Assembly: GCA_030158675.1 (NCBI GenBank)
Contig: JAOASL010000035.1
Span: forward strand, 1-64,000
DNA: 64,000 nt
Reading direction: 5' to 3'
From: Burkholderiaceae bacterium
Lineage (GTDB): Bacteria; Pseudomonadota; Gammaproteobacteria; Burkholderiales; Burkholderiaceae_D
Of this stretch, positions 1 through 8,799 are shown one piece after another. A program made the position numbers and the translations under genes. Numbering within the stretch: the first letter of the stretch is position 1; the number at the start of each line of letters is the position of its first letter. The notes below the pieces were generated by a model. That model ran no database searches and was not told the DNA's origin. It worked only from the letters and a program-made list of their open reading frames with translations.

Positions 1-45
1 TTCGGGTTATGAGCCCGACGAGCTGCCAGACTGCTCCACCCCGCG
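1..45 (-). tRNA. tRNA-fMet (CAU), 5' part, cut by window edge
   Basis: Read on the minus strand from position 45, the sequence begins CGCGGGGTGGAGCAG, continues through a D-loop (CTGGCAGC), and has an anticodon arm GGG-CTCATAA-CCC with anticodon CAU. Three consecutive G-C pairs in the anticodon stem and a 5' C are hallmarks of the bacterial initiator tRNA. The variable loop, T arm and acceptor 3' strand lie outside the window. No other RNA gene was recognised in the window. Confidence 0.93.
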
Positions 46-173
46 TCTGAAGAACACAACTATAGCCCATCTTTCGGAAAGATGCAAACAGCAATCTGCA
101 ATGCGCGCCGATGTTACACTCGGCGACGAACTTTTCCTTTCCCATGCCCGCTACCGACACCGCGCTGTTTCCG

Positions 174-734
174 ATGAATTTCTGCTCTGATTGCGGGCAG
201 CCTGTGTCGCTCGAGATCCCCCCCGACGACAGCCGGCTGCGCCATGTTTGCATAAATTGCGGAGCCATTCATTATCAGAACCCGAAAATGGTCGTAGGCA
301 GCATCCCGCTATGGCGGGAAGATGAACGCGTGCTACTTTGCCGCCGCGCGATCGAGCCACGGCATGGCTACTGGACGCTGCCGGCAGGCTTCATGGAAAA
401 CAATGAAACAACCGAAGAGGCGGCCGCACGCGAGACCATGGAGGAAGCGGGAGCACGAATCGAGCTGCAGGGCTTATTTAGTCTGCTGAACGTACCGCAC
501 GTGCATCAGGTCCACCTGTTCTATCGTGCGCATTTGCTCGACCTTGATTATGCAGCAGGCACCGAAAGCCTTGAGGTTCAGCTGTTTCGCGAAGCGGACA
601 TTCCTTGGGAAGAAATCGCGTTCCCCACGGTGTCACAAACCCTCAAGCTGTTCTTCGATGACCTGAGGGCAAATCGCGAAGGCCGGCCATTCGGCGTCCA
701 TTCACTCGATATCAGAAGACGCATGCGCGAATAA
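174..734 (+). CDS. NUDIX hydrolase with N-terminal zinc ribbon
   Basis: Predicted nucleoside-diphosphate-linked pyrophosphohydrolase of 186 aa, probably cytosolic housecleaning. It starts with a zinc ribbon (C4, C7, C26, C29). A complete NUDIX box follows at about residues 72-93 (G72, E78, R86-E87, E90-E91, G93), so the metal-binding catalytic helix is intact. The zinc ribbon plus NUDIX order resembles the NudC (NADH pyrophosphatase/deNADding) superfamily, but the protein is shorter than NudC and the substrate cannot be read from sequence. In-frame ATGs also exist at 111 and 144. I chose 174 because the conserved MNFCSDCG-type start follows it; no start has a good ribosome binding site. The gene stands alone, convergent with the ammonium transporter gene. 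Confidence 0.85.
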   Translation: MNFCSDCGQPVSLEIPPDDSRLRHVCINCGAIHYQNPKMVVGSIPLWREDERVLLCRRAIEPRHGYWTLPAGFMENNETTEEAAARETMEEAGARIELQGLFSLLNVPHVHQVHLFYRAHLLDLDYAAGTESLEVQLFREADIPWEEIAFPTVSQTLKLFFDDLRANREGRPFGVHSLDIRRRMRE

Positions 735-783
735 TTAAGGGCGCGGATGGACTCGCCGCGGCCTTATTACCATCCGGGCAAAC

Positions 784-1986
784 TTACCAGCTGACTTCGC
801 GCTCCGGAGTCGAAGTGATCTTATGGATGGACAGATCCGCACCTTCATACTCCTGCTCCGGGTCGAGACGAATTCCGACCAGCTTCTTCAGCGTGCCGTA
901 GACAAGAACCCCACCCAATCCGGCAATCGCAATACCCAGCACCGTGCCCGCCATCTGCGACATGAGGCTGACGCCACCGATACCGCCGAGGGCCTTCAAA
1001 CCGAAAATCCCCGCGGCGATCCCTCCCCAAGCACCGCACAGACCATGCAGCGGCCAAACGCCAAGCACATCATCGATGCGCCAACGATTCTGAGTCAAAG
1101 TAAACATCCACACGAAGATCATACCCGCGATGCCACCTGTGACCAGCGCGCCAAGGGGATGCATCAGATCGGAGCCCGCGCAGACAGCCACCAATCCGGC
1201 GAGCGGACCGTTGTAAGCAAATCCGGGATCGTTTTTGCCGAGCAGCACGGCGACCAGCGTGCCACCGACCATGGCCATTAGCGAATTCATCGCTACAAGA
1301 CCATTCATCTTGTCGAGTGTCTGCGCACTCATCACATTGAAACCGAACCAGCCGACTGTGAGTATCCACGCACCGAGCGCGAGAAAGGGAATGCTCGAGG
1401 GCGGATGGGCGGCGATGGCGCCGTCCTTCGTGTAACGGCCTCGGCGCGAACCCAGCAGGATCACTGCCGGCAATGCTGCCCAGCCGCCGACTGCGTGAAC
1501 GACGATCGAGCCGGCAAAATCATGAAATGGCGCACCGAAGTTTGCTTCCAACCAAGCTTGCACGCCGAAATGGCCATTCCACGCAATCCCTTCGAAGAAC
1601 GGATACACCAGGCCGACCATCAACGCCGTCGCTGCCAACTGCGGATGAAAACGCGCGCGCTCGGCGATGCCGCCGGAGATGATCGCAGGTATAGCCGCAG
1701 CGAAGGTCAGCAGGAAGAAAAATTTGACAAGCTCGAATCCGCTCTTCTGAGCGAGTACGTCGGCACTGTCGAAAAAATGCACGCCGTAAGCGATGCCATA
1801 ACCGACAAAGAAATAGACAATCGTCGATATTGCGAAATCGACTAATATTTTCACAAGCGCGTTGACTTGATTCTTCTTGCGTACCGTACCTAGTTCAAGG
1901 AACGCGAAGCCGGCGTGCATTGCGAGAATCATAATGGCGCCGAGCAAGATGAAAAGTGTGTCCGCGCCGTTGCGGAACGAATCCAT
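784..1986 (-). CDS. amt: Ammonium transporter, Amt/MEP/Rh family
   Basis: Inner-membrane ammonium channel of 400 aa with about 11 hydrophobic segments. Family landmarks are present: the conserved Asp (D156 in HDFAGS), the pore twin histidines (H164 in VVHAVGG and H314 in PLHGLCGAWG), and GWFGFN around residues 212-217. It begins directly with the first membrane segment and lacks a cleavable signal peptide; the early motif LGTVRKKN replaces the usual GLVRKKN. A good ribosome binding site (AGGGGAG on the minus strand) precedes the ATG. No glnK/PII gene is adjacent, which is unusual for amtB. Upstream lie a GG-N10-GC sigma-54 promoter and an NtrC-type palindrome, so nitrogen-limitation control is likely. 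Confidence 0.92.
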   Translation of the reverse strand: MDSFRNGADTLFILLGAIMILAMHAGFAFLELGTVRKKNQVNALVKILVDFAISTIVYFFVGYGIAYGVHFFDSADVLAQKSGFELVKFFFLLTFAAAIPAIISGGIAERARFHPQLAATALMVGLVYPFFEGIAWNGHFGVQAWLEANFGAPFHDFAGSIVVHAVGGWAALPAVILLGSRRGRYTKDGAIAAHPPSSIPFLALGAWILTVGWFGFNVMSAQTLDKMNGLVAMNSLMAMVGGTLVAVLLGKNDPGFAYNGPLAGLVAVCAGSDLMHPLGALVTGGIAGMIFVWMFTLTQNRWRIDDVLGVWPLHGLCGAWGGIAAGIFGLKALGGIGGVSLMSQMAGTVLGIAIAGLGGVLVYGTLKKLVGIRLDPEQEYEGADLSIHKITSTPEREVSW

Positions 1987-2033
1987 GTGCCTCCCCTTTT
2001 AAGTGCAGGAATGATTAATGAGGCCTGCAAATT

Positions 2034-2050
2034 AGCAATTTTCGTTCCGC
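2034..2050 (-). promoter_or_regulatory. Predicted sigma-54 promoter of amt
   Basis: On the minus strand the sequence is GCGGAACGAAAATTGCT: GG and GC dinucleotides separated by exactly 10 bases, with ACG-N4-TTGCT matching the -24/-12 consensus in most positions. It lies about 50 bp upstream of the amt start codon, leaving room for a short leader. Confidence 0.75.
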
Positions 2051-2113
2051 TTCAAAAATTTTTGCGGAAGCCGGCAAGATATTGATTTTTAATGATATTT
2101 TATTTTTTGATGA

Positions 2114-2156
2114 ACAGCGTTGGCGCGACTGCACCCGCCGGGTGCACCAACGCTGT
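2114..2156. promoter_or_regulatory. Nested palindrome with NtrC-type site (amt enhancer)
   Basis: The core at 2130-2146 (TGCACCCGCCGGGTGCA) is a perfect palindrome of the form GCACC-N5-GGTGC, the NtrC binding-site layout. It is framed by perfect 10-bp outer arms, ACAGCGTTGG at 2114-2123 and CCAACGCTGT at 2147-2156. It lies about 80 bp upstream of the amt sigma-54 promoter, a normal enhancer distance, and just before the aat start. Confidence 0.7.
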
Positions 2157-2170
2157 CCGAATTGGTGAGC

Positions 2171-2956
2171 ATGCGCCTGACTTGGCTGGATCCTGACACC
2201 CCCTTTCCCGACCCCGAAACAGCGTGGACCGAACGCGAGGGTTATCCCGGCCTGCTGGCCGTCGGGGGAGATCTCTCGCCACAGCGACTGCTGGCAGCAT
2301 ATCGATGCGGCATCTTCCCCTGGTTTTCCGATCCGCAGCCCATTCTCTGGTGGAGTACCGATCCGCGCATGGTACTGGCGACCGATGCATTTCATGTGTC
2401 GCACAGCCTGCTTAAGACTCTGAAGAAAATCGACCGCAGCATCGCCACCGGCGGCTCTTGGGAAATCCGTTTCGACAGTGCATTCGAGGCCGTAATGCGC
2501 GAATGCGCACGGCCTCGGCCGGACAGTGGCGGGACCTGGATTTCGCCCCAGATTATCGACGGCTATATGGGCCTGCACCGGCTCGGTCATGCCCATTCGT
2601 CCGAACTGTGGCTTGAAGGTAGACTGGTTGGCGGCGCATATGGAGTCGCGATCGGCCGGATGTTTTTTGGCGAATCGATGTTTGCCCGCGTTACGGATGC
2701 GTCAAAAATTGTCCTCGCCTATCTGACGCACTTCCTGTGCAACGAGCAAGTCGCCATGATCGACTGCCAGCAGGAAACATCACATCTCGCATCGCTGGGC
2801 GCCAGGCCGATGGCCCGCCGGGATTTCCTTGCAAAAATGCAGCCCGCGTTGGATCTTCCACCGATCGCGGTATGGAAACCCCGGCTGCTGGCCGACGGCT
2901 TTTTCGGCGCCCATGCCGAAAACAAAGCTTTGCATACCGGCGCCGGGACAGTGTAA
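2171..2956 (+). CDS. aat: Leucyl/phenylalanyl-tRNA--protein transferase
   Basis: Aat (261 aa) transfers Leu or Phe from aminoacyl-tRNA to proteins with N-terminal Arg or Lys, marking them for ClpS/ClpAP degradation by the N-degron pathway. The protein starts with [15 protein letters not shown] and carries the family core [35 protein letters not shown] and IDCQ. The ATG at 2171 gives the usual length; an upstream in-frame start at 2120 would translate the regulatory palindrome and is unlikely. The bpt gene follows 10 bp downstream, so both N-terminal tagging enzymes are probably co-transcribed. Confidence 0.95.
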   Translation: MRLTWLDPDTPFPDPETAWTEREGYPGLLAVGGDLSPQRLLAAYRCGIFPWFSDPQPILWWSTDPRMVLATDAFHVSHSLLKTLKKIDRSIATGGSWEIRFDSAFEAVMRECARPRPDSGGTWISPQIIDGYMGLHRLGHAHSSELWLEGRLVGGAYGVAIGRMFFGESMFARVTDASKIVLAYLTHFLCNEQVAMIDCQQETSHLASLGARPMARRDFLAKMQPALDLPPIAVWKPRLLADGFFGAHAENKALHTGAGTV

Positions 2957-2966
2957 ATTTGGTCGC

Positions 2967-3695
2967 ATGACGCATCTCAAAGACCTGCCCTTCTCGACGC
3001 TGCAGTTCTACGCAACGGCACCGTACCCGTGCAGCTATCTCGAGCACAGACAGGCCCGGTCGCAGGTGGCCACGCCATCGCATCTGATCAACGCGGACGT
3101 TTATTCGGAGCTGGTAAAAAACGGATTTCGACGCAGCGGAATTTTCACTTATCGTCCCTATTGCGATGGCTGCCAGGCCTGCACACCGGTGCGCGTGAAC
3201 GTCGCGCAGTTCGAGGCCAATCGCAGCCAGCGCCGCGCATGGAAACAGCACGGCGACCTGGTCACATCGGTGTCGCGGCTGGCCTATGTGCATGAACATT
3301 ACGAGTTGTACCTGCGCTACCAGTCGGTGCGCCATGCGGGCGGCGGCATGGATCAGGACAGCCGCGACCAATACGCGCAATTCCTCTTGCAAAGCAAGGT
3401 CAACACGCGACTGGTCGAATTTCGGGACGCCGCCGGCACGCTACGCATGATCAGCATCATCGATGTGCTCGACGACGGTCTGTCGTCCGTCTATACCTTC
3501 TTCGATCCGGATCTGCCGAAGGCCAGCTTCGGCACCTACAACGTGCTGTGGCAGATCGCACAGGCACGTGATCTGGGCATGCCCTACGTTTACCTAGGTT
3601 ACTGGATCGAGGAAAGCGACAAGATGAACTACAAGATCAATTTCCGTCCGATTGAAGCGCTGCGCGGCGGACACTGGGAAACCATGGCCGATTGA
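2967..3695 (+). CDS. bpt: Aspartate/glutamate leucyltransferase (ATE1-like)
   Basis: Bpt (242 aa) is the bacterial member of the arginyl-transferase fold that adds Leu to proteins with N-terminal Asp or Glu, complementing Aat. The N-terminal cysteine set of the ATE domain is intact: C22 and the cluster [13 protein letters not shown] (C66, C69, C72). The C-terminal half has [11 protein letters not shown] and MNYKINFRP, diagnostic for the family. The start at 2967 is 10 bp after the aat stop. An apparent extension of the frame upstream to 2829 lies inside aat and is rejected. Confidence 0.94.
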   Translation: MTHLKDLPFSTLQFYATAPYPCSYLEHRQARSQVATPSHLINADVYSELVKNGFRRSGIFTYRPYCDGCQACTPVRVNVAQFEANRSQRRAWKQHGDLVTSVSRLAYVHEHYELYLRYQSVRHAGGGMDQDSRDQYAQFLLQSKVNTRLVEFRDAAGTLRMISIIDVLDDGLSSVYTFFDPDLPKASFGTYNVLWQIAQARDLGMPYVYLGYWIEESDKMNYKINFRPIEALRGGHWETMAD

Positions 3696-3792
3696 GTTCG
3701 CCAGCAGTGATCGCCTGATGGTGGCGTTTATTACGGGCATTGTGTGCATGACAGTTACAATGATCGTGCCCTAAATTTCCGTCTGCCACATC

Positions 3793-4833
3793 GTGTCCGA
3801 TCGCCTGCTCTATTCCGCCGCCCGTCCACTGCTGTTCTCCCTTGACCCCGAGACTGCCCACAACCTGACGCTGCCCGCATTGCGCTCTGCGGCCCGGCTT
3901 GGCCTGACTCGACTGATCTCGCGCCCCAAACCTGACCCGCGCACAGTCATGGGCCTGAACTTCCCGAACCCGGTCGGCCTAGCTGCCGGCCTCGACAAGG
4001 ATGGCGCTTATATCGATGGCCTCGCCGCACTCGGCTTCGGTTTCATCGAAGTCGGCACCGTCACGCCGCGCGCCCAGCCAGGCAATCCCAAACCACGAAT
4101 GTTTCGCCTGCCCGCCGCGAATGCGCTGATCAACCGCATGGGCTTCAATAACGGCGGCATCGATGCGTTCGTGCGAAACGTGCAAGCGTCACGCTTCTAT
4201 CAGGAAGGCCAGGGCATCCTGGGACTGAACATCGGCAAGAATGCCAATACCCCAATAGAACGGGCTACCGACGATTACCTGACCTGCCTGGAAAAGGTGT
4301 ATCCGTATGCTGCCTATGTCACGATCAACATCTCGTCGCCGAACACCAAGAACCTGCGGCAGCTGCAGCAGGCATCGGAGCTGGACGATCTGCTGTCTCG
4401 ATTGAAGCAGTCGCAGGCGGCGCTGGCGGACCAGCACAGCCGCTATGTTCCGATTGTGCTGAAGATCGCGCCCGACCTCGATGGCGAACAAGTAAAGGCC
4501 ATCGCCGATGCGCTGCAACGGCACAAAATCGATGGCGTCATCGCCACCAACACTACCATTGCCCGCGATGCAGTCCAGGGGCTGCCGCATGCGCAAGAAG
4601 CCGGCGGACTGTCAGGCGCGCCAGTGCGGCCGCTATCGGATCGCGTGGTAGCCGCTCTGTACCAGGAATTGGGCGGTGCGCTGCCGATCATCGGGGTCGG
4701 TGGCATCTTGTCCGGCGCAGATGCGCAGGCCAAGATCGACGCCGGCGCTAGCCTGGTCCAGCTGTATACCGGGCTGATCTATCGCGGCCCGGCACTGGTG
4801 CGCGAATGCGCGACTGCGCTCGCGTCACGCTGA
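3793..4833 (+). CDS. pyrD: Dihydroorotate dehydrogenase (quinone), class 2
   Basis: PyrD (346 aa) oxidises dihydroorotate to orotate with transfer of electrons to the quinone pool, the fourth step of pyrimidine synthesis, at the inner membrane face. The N-terminal helical extension (residues 1-45) marks the membrane-associated class 2 enzyme. Then come the FMN-barrel motifs [13 protein letters not shown] (59-71), NRMGFNNGG (114-122) and NISSPNT (179-185) with the catalytic serine at 182, and GVGGI near the C-terminus. A GTG start at 3793 gives the usual class 2 length. It lies about 100 bp downstream of bpt in the same direction. Confidence 0.95.
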   Translation: MSDRLLYSAARPLLFSLDPETAHNLTLPALRSAARLGLTRLISRPKPDPRTVMGLNFPNPVGLAAGLDKDGAYIDGLAALGFGFIEVGTVTPRAQPGNPKPRMFRLPAANALINRMGFNNGGIDAFVRNVQASRFYQEGQGILGLNIGKNANTPIERATDDYLTCLEKVYPYAAYVTINISSPNTKNLRQLQQASELDDLLSRLKQSQAALADQHSRYVPIVLKIAPDLDGEQVKAIADALQRHKIDGVIATNTTIARDAVQGLPHAQEAGGLSGAPVRPLSDRVVAALYQELGGALPIIGVGGILSGADAQAKIDAGASLVQLYTGLIYRGPALVRECATALASR

Positions 4834-4882
4834 ATGAAGCAACGGCAACATCACCTGCGATAACCACAATACGGAGACAAAG

Positions 4883-5923
4883 ATGGACAAGACCAGGCTG
4901 GGCGGAAGCGACCTCGACGTGACGAAAATCTGTCTCGGCACGATGACCTTCGGCGAGCAGAACACAGAAGCGGAAGGACACAGCCAGCTCGATTACGCAC
5001 TCGAGCGCGGCATCAATTTCATCGACACGGCCGAGATGTACCCGGTGATGCCGCGCGGGGAAACCACGGGCGCGACCGAACGCATTATCGGCAGCTGGCT
5101 GAACAAGTCGGGCCGCCGCAAGGACGTGATCCTCGCGACCAAGATCGCCGGTCCGGGTCGGATGGACTGGATTCGCAATGGCGAGAGCAATTTCGATCGC
5201 AAGAACATCCGTGCCGCAATCGAGGCTAGTCTGAAGCGACTGCAGACCGACTATGTGGATCTGTACCAGCTGCACTGGCCGAGCCGTAACGTACCCGTAT
5301 TCGGCCAGTTGTTCTTCGACCCGCAGCGCGAACGGCTTTGCGTGCCGGTCGAAGAGACGCTGGCAGCGCTGAAAGAGCTGATCGACGAGGGCAAGGTGCG
5401 CCATGTCGGCGTGTCGAATGAAAGCGCGTGGGGCGTCGCGGAATTCGTGCGCATCGCCGACAGCATGGGCCTGCCGAAGATCGTGTCAATCCAGAATCCC
5501 TACCATCTGGCTAACCGCCAGTACGAGAGCGGTATCGACGAAGCCTGCTATCGCAGTAACGTCAGCCTGCTGGCCTACAGCCCGCTGGCGTTCGGCCAGC
5601 TGACCGGAAAATACATAGAGAATCCGAACGTGAGCGGCCGGCTGACCATTTTCCCGCCGAGCTGGAGCCCGCGCTACCTGCGCCCGCGCGTGGTCGAAGC
5701 GACGAAGCGCTACATGCAGATCGCCGCCGACAATGGCATGAGCGTCACGCAGCTTGCGCTGGCCTGGTGCTATTCACGCTGGTTCATCGCCTCGACCATC
5801 ATCGGCGCGACCAGCCTTGAACAGCTGAAGACTGACATCGATGCGTACGAAATCAAACTGTCGGATGAGATCGTCAAAGCGGTGAACGAGGTCCACCTGG
5901 AGTTCACGAACCCGGGGATGTAA
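4883..5923 (+). CDS. Aldo/keto reductase, Tas-like
   Basis: NADP(H)-dependent aldo/keto reductase of 346 aa, similar in length and motifs to E. coli Tas. The catalytic tetrad is visible as D48 and Y53 (FIDTAEMYP), K87 (LATKIAG) and H131 (LYQLHWPSR). The insert with ETTGATERIIGSWL after the active-site Tyr is typical of Tas. The physiological substrate is not known. The ribosome binding site GGAGA precedes the ATG. The gene is followed by a strong hairpin and faces dgkA. Confidence 0.9.
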   Translation: MDKTRLGGSDLDVTKICLGTMTFGEQNTEAEGHSQLDYALERGINFIDTAEMYPVMPRGETTGATERIIGSWLNKSGRRKDVILATKIAGPGRMDWIRNGESNFDRKNIRAAIEASLKRLQTDYVDLYQLHWPSRNVPVFGQLFFDPQRERLCVPVEETLAALKELIDEGKVRHVGVSNESAWGVAEFVRIADSMGLPKIVSIQNPYHLANRQYESGIDEACYRSNVSLLAYSPLAFGQLTGKYIENPNVSGRLTIFPPSWSPRYLRPRVVEATKRYMQIAADNGMSVTQLALAWCYSRWFIASTIIGATSLEQLKTDIDAYEIKLSDEIVKAVNEVHLEFTNPGM

Positions 5924-5926
5924 ACC

Positions 5927-5966
5927 GGGGCCGCGAATGCCGGGATCCACCGGCATTCACGGCCCC
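5927..5966. terminator. Hairpin between convergent genes (bidirectional terminator candidate)
   Basis: Arms GGGGCCGCGAATGCCGG (5927-5943) and CCGGCATTCACGGCCCC (5950-5966) pair over 17 bp with one mismatch and a 6-nt loop. No U-tract follows on either side, so termination strength is uncertain. Confidence 0.6.
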
Positions 5967-5979
5967 GCAACGCAAGGCA

Positions 5980-6375
5980 CTAACTGAACAGCGGATAGAG
6001 AACCACTGCCCACGTAACGGCAGCCAACGCACACGATAGCAGCACCGCCGCGCTGCCAAGATCCTTTGCATTTTTCGACAACGCGTGCCGCTCCAGCGAC
6101 ACGCGGTCGACGACCGCTTCGATTGCAGAATTCAGCAGCTCCACGATCAGCACCAGCAGCAGCACGGCCACCAGGGCCAGCTTCTCCAGCCGCGCCACCG
6201 GCAGCAGCAGCGCGACCAGAATACCCGGCACCACGACCAACAACTCCTGCCGAAATGCGTGCTCGTGCCGCCAAGCGGCGCACAGACCGTCAATCGAATA
6301 GCCCAACGCGGAGGAAATCCGCTTCAGGCCACTCTTGCTCTTGAATTGTGAAACGTGCTGCGTATCGTCGGACAT
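5980..6375 (-). CDS. dgkA: Diacylglycerol kinase
   Basis: Small integral membrane kinase (131 aa) that phosphorylates diacylglycerol to phosphatidic acid, recycling lipid from membrane-derived oligosaccharide or LPS modification. The family signature is present: ELLNSAIEAVVDR followed by KNAKDLGSAAV, with three membrane segments. The start codon is 3 bp after the lutB stop, so it is probably translated from the lutAB transcript although the functions are unrelated. Confidence 0.93.
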   Translation of the reverse strand: MSDDTQHVSQFKSKSGLKRISSALGYSIDGLCAAWRHEHAFRQELLVVVPGILVALLLPVARLEKLALVAVLLLVLIVELLNSAIEAVVDRVSLERHALSKNAKDLGSAAVLLSCALAAVTWAVVLYPLFS

Positions 6376-6378
6376 GGA

Positions 6379-7794
6379 TCAGGAAGATTTGCGCTCTCGG
6401 TACAGCTCCGTGAAAGTCTTGCCCGCGGGAGCCGGCATGTCGCGATTATCCGACCATCCGGCAGCTCCCGGCAACGAGTGAATCAGCTTCTCATTACCAC
6501 CCAGCAGCCTCAATACGCGCGCCGCCCACTTGGTGGCGAAGCGATACAACTTCGGCCGCTGCGCGAAGAAGGCCCAGACGCCAAACGCCACATACTCGAA
6601 CTTTGGCCGCAGGCCGGTCTTGAACTGCTTCTCGCGCAGCTTGCGCAGCAGGTCAGGCAGCGGAATTTTCACCGGGCACACCACATGGCACTCGCCGCAC
6701 AGCGTGGATGCCTGCGGCAAGTCCATCGCGTTTTCGACGCCGACATACGAGGGCGTCAGCACACTGCCCATCGGTCCCGGATAGACCCAGCCGTAGCTAT
6801 GGCCGCCGATTTTCTGGTACACCGGGCAGTGGTTCATGCAGGCGCCGCAACGTATGCAGCGCAGCATCTCTTCAAACTCCGAGCCAACCAGGTTGGTACG
6901 ACCCGCGTCGACCAGCACGAAGTACATATGCTCGGGGCCGTCCTGATCTTCCTTGCCGCGCGGGCCGGTCAGCAGAGAGAAGTAATTCGAAATTGACTGG
7001 CCCGTTGCCGAGCGCGGCAGCAGACGCATCACGGTAGCAAGGTCGGACAAGGTAGGCAGCACTTTCTCGATGCCGGTCACCACCACGTGGACCTTGGGCG
7101 GAACGATCGTGCACATGCCCTCGTTGCCCTCGTTCGTCACCACCGCCACCGAACCCGATTCGGCGATCACAAAATTACCACCGGTGACACCCATGTCAGC
7201 CGACAGGAAATGCGGTCTCAGCACCTCACGCGCTTCGCGTGTCATTTCCGGGATCTCGGTCAGGCGCGGCTTGTTGTGCACCCTGGCGAACAGATCGGCA
7301 ATCTCATCCTTGTCCTTGTGAACCACGGGCGCGATGATGTGCGACGGCGGCTCATTGTCATTGATTTGCAAAATATACTCGCCGAGGTCGGTCTCAACTG
7401 AGACCACGCCGATGGCCTCGAGCGCCTTGTTCAGCTGCATCTCCTCCGACACCATCGACTTCGACTTGATGACCTTCTTCACCTCGTGCTTCTTCGCGAT
7501 CTCTACCACGAGCTTCGACGCATCCTCGGCGGTCTGCGCGAACAGCACGGTCGCGCCACGACGCGTCGCTTCTTTCTCGAAGGTCGACAGCCAGACGTCA
7601 AGATTCTTGATTGCGCGCATGCGGCGCTCGATCGCCGCGTCACGCGTGCCCTCGAAGTCATCAAGCTCAGTCATCGCGGAGGCGCGTGCATCCACGAACT
7701 TGGTGGACAATTTTTTCAGGTTTTTCTGCAGACGGACATCGGCGAGTTTCTGTCCGGCGCGCGCCTTGAAGTGCATCGACTGAACTTGCATCAT
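6379..7794 (-). CDS. lutB: Lactate utilisation iron-sulfur protein LutB
   Basis: LutB (471 aa) is the iron-sulfur/LUD-domain subunit of the LutABC L-lactate dehydrogenase complex. The LUD domain spans roughly residues 70-300. Two cysteine clusters follow: C313, C316, C319, C323 (CIRCGACMNHCP) and C366, C369, C373 (CGECHVVCP), which would bind [4Fe-4S] centres. The ATG at 7794 overlaps the end of lutA by 4 bp, indicating translational coupling. The partner lutC is not here but 17 kb away at 24634-25296. Confidence 0.93.
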   Translation of the reverse strand: MMQVQSMHFKARAGQKLADVRLQKNLKKLSTKFVDARASAMTELDDFEGTRDAAIERRMRAIKNLDVWLSTFEKEATRRGATVLFAQTAEDASKLVVEIAKKHEVKKVIKSKSMVSEEMQLNKALEAIGVVSVETDLGEYILQINDNEPPSHIIAPVVHKDKDEIADLFARVHNKPRLTEIPEMTREAREVLRPHFLSADMGVTGGNFVIAESGSVAVVTNEGNEGMCTIVPPKVHVVVTGIEKVLPTLSDLATVMRLLPRSATGQSISNYFSLLTGPRGKEDQDGPEHMYFVLVDAGRTNLVGSEFEEMLRCIRCGACMNHCPVYQKIGGHSYGWVYPGPMGSVLTPSYVGVENAMDLPQASTLCGECHVVCPVKIPLPDLLRKLREKQFKTGLRPKFEYVAFGVWAFFAQRPKLYRFATKWAARVLRLLGGNEKLIHSLPGAAGWSDNRDMPAPAGKTFTELYRERKSS

Positions 7795-8528
7795 GCGTCT
7801 CCCGCGAGGACCTGGGCGACATGCAGCACCCGAGTCGTAGTGTCACCGGTGCGACGCAGCCGGCCTTCAATGTTCAACATGCAGCCGAGATCGCCGAGGA
7901 CGACCGCGTCGGCGCCGCTGGCATGGATGTTTTCGCACTTCTCGTCGACGATGGCCGTTGAGATGTCGCCGTATTTGACCGCAAAGGTACCGCCGAAACC
8001 GCAGCACTGCCGCGCATTCGTCATCTCCTTCAGCTCGATTCCCTCGCGCTGCGCGATCAGTTCGCGTGGCTGCTTCTGCACACCGAGTTCGCGCAAGCCA
8101 CAGCAGGAATCGTGATAGGTGACCGTCCCCTTGAATGCACCGGCACGGGCGGCAGGTAACTTGTCCAGCCTGACGACGGAAGCCAGGAAGTCGGTCAGTT
8201 CATAGACACGCTCCTTGATCCGGGCATAGCGCGCCAGAAGCGCCGGTTGGCCCGACAGGATGTCGTCGTAATGGGTCTTGATCATGCCGCCGCAAGAACC
8301 GGATGGAATCACGATGTAGTCGAAACCCTCGAACTCGTTCAGGAATTTGGCGGCCAGTTCGCGCGCCGCATCCTTATTGCCGCCACTGTAGGCGGGCTGT
8401 CCGCAACAAGTCTGGTTCTCGGGAACCACCACTTCACAACCAGCTGCTTCCAACAGCTTGATCGTGGAGAAGCCTATTTCGGGACGCATTACGTCCACCA
8501 GGCAGGTCACCAGTAGTCCAACACGCAT
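7791..8528 (-). CDS. lutA: Lactate utilisation protein LutA, (Fe-S)-binding oxidoreductase
   Basis: LutA (245 aa) belongs to the CCG-domain family found in heterodisulfide reductase and glycolate oxidase GlcF. It forms the LutABC complex that oxidises L-lactate to pyruvate. Cysteine-rich motifs are TCCGQPAYSGG (40-50), SCCG (141-144) and QCCGFGGTF (174-182). It is the first gene of lutA-lutB-dgkA and is transcribed divergently from an IclR-family regulator, whose likely operators lie between them. Confidence 0.92.
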   Translation of the reverse strand: MRVGLLVTCLVDVMRPEIGFSTIKLLEAAGCEVVVPENQTCCGQPAYSGGNKDAARELAAKFLNEFEGFDYIVIPSGSCGGMIKTHYDDILSGQPALLARYARIKERVYELTDFLASVVRLDKLPAARAGAFKGTVTYHDSCCGLRELGVQKQPRELIAQREGIELKEMTNARQCCGFGGTFAVKYGDISTAIVDEKCENIHASGADAVVLGDLGCMLNIEGRLRRTGDTTTRVLHVAQVLAGDA

Positions 8529-8565
8529 GAGATATCCCTATAGATAGGCAGTTTGATATATCCAA

Positions 8566-8593
8566 GATTATCTGATGAATGGGCGATTATCTG
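8566..8593. promoter_or_regulatory. Direct repeat GATTATCTG upstream of lutA
   Basis: Two identical 9-bp copies at 8566-8574 and 8585-8593, start-to-start distance 19 bp (about two helical turns), lie 38-65 bp upstream of the lutA start. The arrangement suits a regulator dimer, perhaps the neighbouring IclR protein. Assignment is by position only. Confidence 0.4.
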
Positions 8594-8741
8594 CACTGCA
8601 ATCAGGGATGAAATAAATTTGTCCGATAACCGGGAAGCTGTTGAAGACAGGAATTCGACGGTTGCCAGCCGGAATTCACCTCAGTCAGCGATACAAGAAC
8701 GCCCGTTACGGTTTGAAAATCGCACAACTCTCGTTGGGGAC

Positions 8742-8760
8742 TTGTGAAGAATTTTCACAA
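8742..8760. promoter_or_regulatory. Inverted repeat TTGTGAA-N5-TTCACAA before the iclR-family gene
   Basis: Perfect 7-bp arms (8742-8748 and 8754-8760) separated by 5 bp lie 40 bp upstream of the regulator start codon, immediately before a TATAAC-like -10 element at about 8766. This fits an autoregulatory operator. Confidence 0.45.
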
Positions 8761-8799
8761 TGTGGTATAACCCATACATTGCATCGCACAAATTTCAGC

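Noticed and set aside
823-1845. Long open frames antisense to the amt gene
   Set aside because: They mirror the G+C-rich third positions of amt, have no recognisable domains or ribosome binding sites, and amt is a clear family member.
2829-2966. N-terminal extension of the bpt frame into aat
   Set aside because: It lies wholly inside aat; the conserved Bpt N-terminus MTHLKDLPF starts at 2967.
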